NCBI RefSeq assembly: GCF_036346615.1
Contig: NZ_CP107836.1
Coordinates: 6,324,001 to 6,388,000, forward strand
Length of the DNA: 64,000 nt
Direction: 5' to 3'
DNA from: Streptomyces sp. NBC_00523
Lineage (GTDB): Bacteria; Actinomycetota; Actinomycetes; Streptomycetales; Streptomycetaceae
A program made the translations under genes and the position numbers. Shown here piece by piece: positions 56,725-64,000 of this stretch (position 1 is the stretch's first letter; every line of letters begins with the position of its first letter). The notes beneath the pieces are model-generated. The model ran no database searches. It worked only from the letters and a program-made list of their open reading frames with translations, and was not told where the DNA came from.

Positions 56725-57915
56725 GTGAGACGTATGACGGCACGACCCGCGAACGCCCACCAGGCGCAACTGCTCAAGCTGTTGCGCGACGGTGGGCCCA
56801 ACTCCCGGGCGAAGCTGGGCGATCAGGTCGACCTCTCCCGGTCCAAGCTGGCCGTCGAGGTGGACCGGCTGCTGGAGACCGGACTCGTCGTCGCCGACGG
56901 ACTCGCCGCGTCCCGGGGCGGACGCCGCTCGCACAACATCCGGCTCGCCCCGCACCTGCGCTTCCTCGGCGTCGACATCGGCGCCACCTCCGTCGACGTG
57001 GCGGTCACCAACGCGGAACTGGAGGTCCTGGGCCACCTCAACCACCCCATGGACGTACGCGAAGGGCCCGTCGCGGTCTTCGAACAGGTGCTGTCCATGG
57101 CGGCGAAGCTCCGGGACTCCGGGCTCGCCGACAGCTTCGACGGCGCCGGGATCGGCGTCCCCGGACCGGTCCGCTTCCCCGAGGGCGTCCCCGTCGCACC
57201 CCCGATCATGCCCGGCTGGGACGGCTTCCCGGTCCGCGAGGCACTCAGCCAGGAGCTGGGCTGCCCGGTCATGGTCGACAACGACGTGAACCTGATGGCC
57301 CTGGGGGAGCAGCAGGCGGGCGTCGCCCGTTCCGTCGGCGACTTCCTCTGCGTCAAGATCGGTACGGGCATCGGCTGCGGCATCGTCGTCGGCTCCACCG
57401 TCCACCGGGGCGCGACGAGCAGCGCCGGCGACATCGGCCACATCCAGGTCGAACCCGGGGGCCGGCTCTGCGCCTGCGGGAACCGGGGCTGCCTGGAAGC
57501 CCACTTCAGCGGCGCCGCCCTGGCCCGCGACGCCGAGGACGCGGCCCGCGCCGGACGGTCCGAGGAGCTCGCGGCCCGCCTGGAGGCGTCCGGCCGGCTC
57601 ACCGCCGCGGACGTGGCCGCCGCCGCGGCCGCCGGGGACGCCACCTCACTCGTCCTGATCCGCGAGGGCGGCAACCACGTCGGCCAGGTCATCGCGGGCC
57701 TCGTCAGCTTCTTCAACCCCGCCCTGGTGGTGATCGGCGGCGGGGTGACCGGACTCGGCCACACCCTGCTGGCCGCCGTCCGGGCCCAGGTCTACCGACG
57801 CTCCCTGCCGCTGGCCACCGGCAACCTACCGATCGTCCTGGGCGAGCTGGGACCCGCCGCCGGAGTCACCGGTGCGGCCAGGCTCATCAGCGACCACCTG
57901 TTCTCACCCGCCTGA
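56725..57915 (+). CDS. ROK-family transcriptional regulator
   Basis: A 396-residue regulator. The N-terminal winged HTH (AHQAQLLKLLRDGGPNSRAKLGDQVDLSRSKLAVEVDRL) precedes a ROK sugar-kinase-like domain: LGVDIGATSVDVAV (phosphate), GVPGPVRFPEG, DNDVNLMALGE, GTGIGCGIVV and the zinc motif CACGNRGCLEAH. It would repress the following sugar operon until the sugar binds. GTG 56725 has GGGAGGGG just before it; ATG 56734 is an alternative. The ABC genes follow after 62 bases. Confidence 0.92.
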   Translation: MRRMTARPANAHQAQLLKLLRDGGPNSRAKLGDQVDLSRSKLAVEVDRLLETGLVVADGLAASRGGRRSHNIRLAPHLRFLGVDIGATSVDVAVTNAELEVLGHLNHPMDVREGPVAVFEQVLSMAAKLRDSGLADSFDGAGIGVPGPVRFPEGVPVAPPIMPGWDGFPVREALSQELGCPVMVDNDVNLMALGEQQAGVARSVGDFLCVKIGTGIGCGIVVGSTVHRGATSSAGDIGHIQVEPGGRLCACGNRGCLEAHFSGAALARDAEDAARAGRSEELAARLEASGRLTAADVAAAAAAGDATSLVLIREGGNHVGQVIAGLVSFFNPALVVIGGGVTGLGHTLLAAVRAQVYRRSLPLATGNLPIVLGELGPAAGVTGAARLISDHLFSPA

Positions 57916-57977
57916 CCCGCCCGGCCGCCCACACGGCCCCCCCCATACCCACACCTCGTCCGCCGAGGGGATTCGTC

Positions 57978-59504
57978 ATGGCTCCGCAACCACCGCTGCT
58001 CACCATGTCCGGCATCACCAAGTCCTTCCCCGGTGTCCGCGCCCTCGACGGCGTCGACCTTGAGGTCCAGGCCGGCGAAGTCCACTGCCTCCTCGGCCAG
58101 AACGGGGCCGGCAAGTCCACCCTCATCAAGGTCCTCGCCGGGGCCCACCAGCCCGACGACGGCGAGATCACCTGGCGCGGTGCGCCCGCCGAACTCAGGA
58201 CGCCCATGGCCGCGATGCGCCTCGGCATCGCCACGATCTACCAGGAACTCGACCTGGTCCGGGGCCTGTCGGTCGCCGAGAACGTCTTCCTGGGCCACGA
58301 GTTCACCAGCGCCGGTTTCGTCGTCCGCTCCCGCCGCGCCCGCGCCGAGGCCGCCGTCCTGCTGGCCCGCCTCGGACACCCGGAGATCGACCCTTCCCGC
58401 CCGGTCGGTGAACTCTCCGCCGCCCAGCAGCAGATCGTGTCCATGGCCCGGGCCCTCTCGCACGACGTCCGCCTCATCGTGATGGACGAACCGTCCGCCG
58501 CGCTCGACCCCGACGAGGTCGGCAACCTCTTCCGGATCATCGCCTCGCTCACCGCCGAGGGTGTCGCCGTCGTCTACATCTCGCACCGCCTGGAGGAGAT
58601 CCGCCGCATCGGCGACCGGGTGACGGTGCTCAAGGACGGCCGGGCCGTCGCCGCCGGGCTGCCCGCCGACACCACCCCGACGCACGACATCGTGGCGCTG
58701 ATGACGGGCCGCAAGGTGGAGTACGTCTTCCCGCCCCGCACCCCGCCACCGCCCGGACGCGCCGCAGCCGCCCCCGTACTCACCGTCGAAGGACTGGCCA
58801 GGGAAGGGGAGTTCGACCCGGTCGACCTGGAGGTGCGGCCCGGCGAGATCGTCGGCCTCGCCGGGCTCGTCGGGTCCGGGCGCTCCGAGATCCTGGAGAC
58901 GGTCTACGGAGCGCGCCGGGCCACCGCGGGCCGGGTCACCGTCGACGGGAAGGCGCTGCGGCCCGGGAGCGTGCGCTCCGCCGTCGCCGCCGGGATCGGG
59001 CTCGCCCCCGAGGAGCGCAAGGCCCAGGCCCTGCTGATGCTCGAATCCGTCACCCGCAACGTCTCGCTGTCCACCATGTCCCGCTACTCCAAGGCGGGTT
59101 GGCTGGACCGGGGTGCGGAGCGCAGGGCGGCGGGCGAGGCCACCCGGGTCCTGTCGCTCCACCCCGACAACCCGGACACGCCCGTCCGCAACCTCTCCGG
59201 CGGCAACCAGCAGAAGGCGGTCCTGGCCCGCTGGTTGCTGCGCGGCTGCCGGGTGCTGCTGCTGGACGAACCGACCCGCGGCGTCGACGTCGGCGCCCGC
59301 GCCGAGCTCTACGCCGTGATCCGAGGACTGGCCGATGAAGGGCTGGCCGTCCTGCTCGTCTCCAGCGAAGTGCCCGAAGTGCTGGGCCTCGCCGACCGGG
59401 TGCTCGTCCTGCGCGAGGGGCGTGTGGTGCACACCGCCGACGCCACGGACCTGGACGAGCACCGCGTACTCGACCTCGTGATGGAAGGGAGCCCGATGTC
59501 ATGA
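57978..59504 (+). CDS. Sugar ABC transporter ATP-binding protein (RbsA/MglA type)
   Basis: A 508-residue double ATPase. The first half has Walker A GQNGAGKST, signature LSAAQQQIVSMAR and Walker B LIVMDEPSAALD. The second half has the degenerate Walker A GLVGSGRSE, signature LSGGNQQKAVLARW and Walker B LLLDEPTRGVD, as is normal for RbsA/XylG/MglA. It powers the import system with the permease and binding protein that follow. The permease start overlaps its stop (ATGA). Confidence 0.94.
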   Translation: MAPQPPLLTMSGITKSFPGVRALDGVDLEVQAGEVHCLLGQNGAGKSTLIKVLAGAHQPDDGEITWRGAPAELRTPMAAMRLGIATIYQELDLVRGLSVAENVFLGHEFTSAGFVVRSRRARAEAAVLLARLGHPEIDPSRPVGELSAAQQQIVSMARALSHDVRLIVMDEPSAALDPDEVGNLFRIIASLTAEGVAVVYISHRLEEIRRIGDRVTVLKDGRAVAAGLPADTTPTHDIVALMTGRKVEYVFPPRTPPPPGRAAAAPVLTVEGLAREGEFDPVDLEVRPGEIVGLAGLVGSGRSEILETVYGARRATAGRVTVDGKALRPGSVRSAVAAGIGLAPEERKAQALLMLESVTRNVSLSTMSRYSKAGWLDRGAERRAAGEATRVLSLHPDNPDTPVRNLSGGNQQKAVLARWLLRGCRVLLLDEPTRGVDVGARAELYAVIRGLADEGLAVLLVSSEVPEVLGLADRVLVLREGRVVHTADATDLDEHRVLDLVMEGSPMS

Positions 59505-60535
59505 CCCACCCCGTTCCCACGGCGCGGCAGAGCGGGCCGGACCAGGGCCCCGCCCCCGTGACCCTGAAGAAGCCCCGGACCGGGCGCGTCCCCGCGCTGC
59601 GGCTGGACCTGCACACCCTGTCCCTGCTCGGCATCCTCGCCGTGCTGGTGGCCGTCGGCGGATTCACCGAGCCGGACGCCTTCCTGGACACCGGCAACCT
59701 CCAACTCGTCCTGACCCAGGCGTCGGTGATCGGTGTCGTCACCGTCGGCGTCACCTTCGTCATCACCTCGGGCGGCATCGACCTCTCGGTCGGCGCGATG
59801 GTCGCCCTGGCCTCCGTCTGGGCGAGCACCGTCGCCACCCAGGAGTACGGGCTCGCGGGCATCCTGTTCACCGCCGTCCTCGTCGGTGTCGGCGCCGGTC
59901 TGGTCAACGGGGTGCTCATCGCGTACGGGAGGGTGGTGCCGTTCATCGCGACGCTGGCGATGCTCGCCTCGGCGCGCGGAGTCGCCCTCATGATCACCGA
60001 CGGCAAGACCCAGATCGTCACCGTCGACGCGGTCCTCGACCTGGGGCTCCCGGACTCCTACGTCCTCGGCATCCCGCCGCTCGTCCTGATCTTCGCCGCG
60101 GTCACCGTCGCCGGCTGGCTGCTGCTGAACCGTACGACCTTCGGCCGCCGCACCGTCGCCATCGGCGGCAACGCCGAAGCGGCCCGGCTCGCCGGCATCG
60201 ACGTCCGCAGGCAGCGGCTCTACCTCTATCTGCTGTCCGGGCTGTGCTGCGGCATCGCGGCCTTCATGCTGATCATCCTGTCGGGCTCCGGCCAGAACAC
60301 CGCCGGCAACCTCTACGAACTCGACGCCATCGCCGCCGCGATCATCGGCGGCACCCTCCTCAGCGGCGGACGCGGCACCATCACCGGCTCCGTCCTCGGC
60401 GTCCTGATCTTCACCACGATCACCAACATCTTCGCGCTCAACAACCTCCAGAGCGACGTCCAGCAGATCGCCAAGGGCGCGATCATCGTCGCCGCCGTCC
60501 TCGTCCAGAGCCGCACCGCCCGCACCGAGACCTGA
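59501..60535 (+). CDS. Sugar ABC transporter permease (RbsC type)
   Basis: A 344-residue membrane protein of the BPD_transp_2 family. The helices include LSLLGILAVLVAVGGF, TVGVTFVITSGGIDLSVGAMVALASV, LVNGVLIAYGRVVPFIATLA and the hallmark NRTTFGRRTVAIGGNAEAARLAGIDV loop, ending in TGSVLGVLIFTTITNIF. It forms the channel of the pentose/hexose/inositol-type importer. The ATG overlaps the ATPase stop by four bases. Confidence 0.94.
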   Translation: MTHPVPTARQSGPDQGPAPVTLKKPRTGRVPALRLDLHTLSLLGILAVLVAVGGFTEPDAFLDTGNLQLVLTQASVIGVVTVGVTFVITSGGIDLSVGAMVALASVWASTVATQEYGLAGILFTAVLVGVGAGLVNGVLIAYGRVVPFIATLAMLASARGVALMITDGKTQIVTVDAVLDLGLPDSYVLGIPPLVLIFAAVTVAGWLLLNRTTFGRRTVAIGGNAEAARLAGIDVRRQRLYLYLLSGLCCGIAAFMLIILSGSGQNTAGNLYELDAIAAAIIGGTLLSGGRGTITGSVLGVLIFTTITNIFALNNLQSDVQQIAKGAIIVAAVLVQSRTARTET

Positions 60536-60593
60536 ACCGCCCGGCTCGTCCACCTCCTGCACACCCACCCACCGGATGAAGGGTTCCACAGCC

Positions 60594-61634
60594 ATGCCGC
60601 AAACCAGTCGCAGAGGGCTCCTGTTCGGCACCGCAGCCGTCTCCGCCGGCGCCCTCCTCACCGCCTGCACCAGCAACGACCCCAAGGAGAAGGACGCCCC
60701 CGCGCAGAGCGGGGCGCCCGCCGCCGACGACAAGCCGGGCAAGCCCGTCACCATCGGCTTCGCCGGACCCCAGGCCGACCACGGCTGGCTCAACGCCATC
60801 AACGAGCAGGCCAGGTCCCGGGCGAAGAAGTACTCCGAAGTCACCCTGGAGACCACCGAGGGCTCCAACGACACCGCCGCCCAGATCGGCCAGGTCAAGA
60901 CCCTCATCAACAAGAAGGTCGACGTCCTGGTCGTCCTGCCCGCCGACGGCAAGGCGCTCACCCAGGTCGGCCTGGAAGCCATGCGGGCGGGCATCCCCGT
61001 CATCAACCTCGACCGCGTCTTCGCCTCCCCGCAGGCCTACCGCTGCTGGGTCGGCGGCGACAACTACGGCATGGGGCTCAACGCCGGTACGTACATCGGC
61101 GAACAGCTCAAGGGCAAGCAGAACGCCAAGGTGGTCGAGCTCGCCGGGATCGACAACCTGGAACTCACCAAGCAGCGCAGCAAGGGCTTCGCCGACGCGC
61201 TCAAGAACTACTCCAACATCGAGCTGGTGGCCCGTCAGGCGGCCGACTTCACCGTGGAGTCGGGCCAGGCGAAGATGGCGCAGCTCCTCCAGGCGCAGAA
61301 GAAGTTCGACGCCCTGTGGAACCACGACGACGACCAGGGGGTGGGCGCCCTGCGCGCGATCAAGCAGGCGGGGCGCGACGAGTTCCTGATGGTCGGCGGC
61401 GCCGGCGCCAAGTCCGCGATGGACGCCATCAAGGCCGACAACAGCGTCCTGAAGGCCACCGTCCTCTACCCGCCGACCATGGCCGCCTCCGCCATCGACC
61501 TGGCCCGTGCCCTCGGCCAGTCCAAGGGCGTGTCCGGGCTCGCCGAGCTGGAGATCCCCACCAACCTCACCCTCTACTCCGCCGTCGTCACCAAGGACAA
61601 CGTCGACCAGTACCTGCCGACGGGCTTCAACTGA
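60594..61634 (+). CDS. Sugar ABC transporter substrate-binding lipoprotein
   Basis: A 346-residue binding protein. TSRRGLLFG with a hydrophobic stretch and the lipobox LLTAC shows a probable Tat-exported lipoprotein. The mature part is a periplasmic-binding-protein type I/RbsB fold (TIGFAGPQADHGWLNAI, LINKKVDVLVVLPADGKAL, VINLDRVFASPQ, LWNHDDDQGVGALRAIKQAG). It delivers a sugar or polyol to the permease. ATG 60594 is preferred, with GAAGGG upstream; ATG 60576 is in frame. Unlike its neighbours it is lysine-rich. Confidence 0.92.
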   Translation: MPQTSRRGLLFGTAAVSAGALLTACTSNDPKEKDAPAQSGAPAADDKPGKPVTIGFAGPQADHGWLNAINEQARSRAKKYSEVTLETTEGSNDTAAQIGQVKTLINKKVDVLVVLPADGKALTQVGLEAMRAGIPVINLDRVFASPQAYRCWVGGDNYGMGLNAGTYIGEQLKGKQNAKVVELAGIDNLELTKQRSKGFADALKNYSNIELVARQAADFTVESGQAKMAQLLQAQKKFDALWNHDDDQGVGALRAIKQAGRDEFLMVGGAGAKSAMDAIKADNSVLKATVLYPPTMAASAIDLARALGQSKGVSGLAELEIPTNLTLYSAVVTKDNVDQYLPTGFN

Positions 61635-61684
61635 CCCGCCCCACGCCCGTACGTGTCGCACCACCGACGAGGAGGAAGCCCCGG

Positions 61685-62899
61685 ATGGCTCAGAGGGATC
61701 AGACGCAGCAGGAGTCGGCGGCGCCGCCGACGCTCGGGATCGGCATGGTCGGATACGCGTTCATGGGCGCCGCCCACTCCCAGGGGTGGCGCACCGCGGG
61801 ACACGTCTTCGACCTGCCGATGCGGCCGGTCCTCGCCGCGGTCTGCGGCCGCGACCGCACGGCGGTCGAGGCCGCGGCCGCACGGCACGGCTGGGCCGCC
61901 GCCGAGACCGACTGGCGCGCCCTGATCGCCCGCGAAGACGTGCAGTTGGTCGACATCTGCACCCCCGGCGACCGCCATGCGGAGATCGCACTAGCTGCCC
62001 TGGAAGCCGGCAAGCACGTCCTCTGCGAGAAGCCGCTCGCCAACACCGTGGCCGAGGCGGAGGCCATGACGGCGGCGGCCGGGCGCGCCGCCGCCCGGGG
62101 CCGCTCCGCCTTCGTGGGCTTCAACTACCGCCGGGTGCCCGCCCTCGCCCACGCCCGCCGGCTCATCGCGGAGGGCCGCCTCGGCACCCTGCGCCATGTC
62201 CGCGCCGTCTACCTCCAGGACTGGCTGACCGACCCCGCCTCCCCGCTCACCTGGCGCCTCGACAAGGACCGCGCGGGCTCCGGCGCGCTCGGCGACCTCG
62301 GGGCCCATGTGGTGGACCTGACGCAGTACCTCGCGGGGGAGCCGCTGGTCGCGGTGTCGGCGCTGACCGAGACCTTCGTACGCGAACGCCCCCGGCCCGC
62401 CGGACCGTCCGCGGGGATCGGCGGCGGGGCGGCGGCCGGGGACACCGGCCCGGTCACCGTGGACGACGCCGCCGCCTTCACCGGCCGGCTCGCCTCCGGC
62501 GCCCTGGCGTCCGTCGAGGTGACCCGGATGGCGGCCGGCCGCAAGAACGCCCTGCGCCTCGAGATCAACGGGGAGCGCGGCTCGCTCGCCTTCGACCTGG
62601 AGCGCCTCAACGAACTCTCCTTCCACGACCACACCGAACCCGCCGCCACGGCCGGCTTCCGGCGCGTCCTCGTCACCGAACCCCAGCACCCGTACCTGGA
62701 GGCGTGGTGGCCGCCGGGCCACACCCTCGGCTACGAGCACACCTTCGTCCACCAGGCCCGGGACGTGGTGTGCGCCCTCGGGGGCGCCGACGCCCCGCCC
62801 GTCCCGTCGTTCGCGGACGGCCTCCAGGTGCAGCGAGTGCTGGCCGCGGTGGAGGAGAGCGCCGCGAAGAACTCCGTCCTCACCCCCGTAACCCTCTAG
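61685..62899 (+). CDS. Gfo/Idh/MocA family oxidoreductase
   Basis: A 404-residue NAD(P)-dependent dehydrogenase. The N-terminal Rossmann fold has GIGMVGYAFMGAAHSQGW, VDICTPGDRHAEIALAALEAGKHVLCEKPLA with the catalytic Lys in CEKP, then FVGFNYRR. The C-terminal domain has GALGDLGAHVVDLTQYL with Asp and His of the active site. Relatives oxidise myo-inositol, glucose or the C3 position of glycosides. It is co-transcribed with the ABC importer and the TIM-barrel enzyme, so it acts on the imported compound. Confidence 0.92.
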   Translation: MAQRDQTQQESAAPPTLGIGMVGYAFMGAAHSQGWRTAGHVFDLPMRPVLAAVCGRDRTAVEAAAARHGWAAAETDWRALIAREDVQLVDICTPGDRHAEIALAALEAGKHVLCEKPLANTVAEAEAMTAAAGRAAARGRSAFVGFNYRRVPALAHARRLIAEGRLGTLRHVRAVYLQDWLTDPASPLTWRLDKDRAGSGALGDLGAHVVDLTQYLAGEPLVAVSALTETFVRERPRPAGPSAGIGGGAAAGDTGPVTVDDAAAFTGRLASGALASVEVTRMAAGRKNALRLEINGERGSLAFDLERLNELSFHDHTEPAATAGFRRVLVTEPQHPYLEAWWPPGHTLGYEHTFVHQARDVVCALGGADAPPVPSFADGLQVQRVLAAVEESAAKNSVLTPVTL

Positions 62900-62913
62900 G
62901 AGGTCCCGCCGCC

Positions 62914-63918
<1,005 letters not shown>

Positions 63919-63934
63919 TCTCCCTCGCGACGGC

Positions 63935-63966
63935 GCCCGGCGGCGGCACCACACGCGCCGCCGGGC
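63935..63966 (+). terminator. Terminator of the ROK/ABC sugar operon
   Basis: Perfect 11-base arms GCCCGGCGGCG and CGCCGCCGGGC flank a 10-base loop, 17 bases after the last stop. Confidence 0.75.
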
Positions 63967-64000
63967 CGCTCCGTCCTGCCCTCGTCCCGCTTTGTCCTGA

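Overview
This window is high-GC actinobacterial DNA, almost certainly a Streptomyces chromosome. The signs are strong third-position G/C bias with long mirror ORFs, GTG and TTG starts, GTGA/ATGA start-stop overlaps, long GC-rich hairpin terminators, and the gene families themselves (SpoIIE-type phosphatase with an anti-sigma-like ATPase, several LysR regulators, DUF1996, DUF6204, ROK and LacI regulators, a fused SecDF). I count 52 intact or window-truncated protein genes and one decayed gene. I recognised no rRNA, tRNA, CRISPR array or complete insertion sequence.

Layout. 1-2762 (minus) is a window-truncated nuclease-methyltransferase of the Type ISP restriction family; it carries the only in-frame TTA (bldA) codon I noticed in the window and lies next to a decayed acetyltransferase (2782-3147). 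3192-12593 holds a secreted tripeptidyl-aminopeptidase-like hydrolase, a radical SAM protein with a LexA box in its promoter, an SRPBCC protein, an MFS exporter fused to three regulatory-like beta domains, a SpoIIE-type phosphatase and a methyltransferase. 12645-19894 has a LysR regulator divergent from an aldo/keto reductase, then a tight four-peptidase operon (M55, M20, S9, S66). 20017-29700 holds LapA-like, GNAT, transketolase, DUF6204, DUF5107 plus a TmrB-like kinase, VOC, methyltransferase, PAP2/diacylglycerol kinase and IclR genes.

29751-36377 begins with a 66-bp perfect-palindrome MITE-like element. It is followed by a lysine-free aminotransferase-fold protein, two metallo-beta-lactamase-fold hydrolases, a DedA protein, a resolvase-like stand-alone domain and a membrane phosphodiesterase-like protein. 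36378-39376 carries LacI, DUF305 and DUF1996 genes, with four palindromes upstream of DUF1996. 39377-45327 has a second-type NAD-dependent DNA ligase, then a minimal MreB-like ATPase, a proline-rich exported protein and SecDF. 45379-56565 is mixed metabolism and regulation: XRE, pterin dehydratase, LysR, two methyltransferases (one with a histidine-rich N-terminus), aldo/keto reductase, acyl-CoA ligase, LysR with a BASS transporter, FdhD, and a FabH-like KAS III. 56725-63918 is one sugar-use operon: ROK regulator, three-part ABC importer, Gfo/Idh/MocA dehydrogenase and a TIM-barrel isomerase/lyase.

The sets that clearly work together are the four-peptidase operon (breakdown of small or D-residue-containing peptides), the ROK/ABC/Gfo/TIM-barrel cassette (import, oxidation and cleavage or isomerisation of a sugar), the MreB-like/exported/SecDF set, and the LacI/DUF305/DUF1996 set with its operators. 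No intergenic gap exceeds 300 bases; the three longest are 39078-39376, 52196-52485 and 55377-55611.
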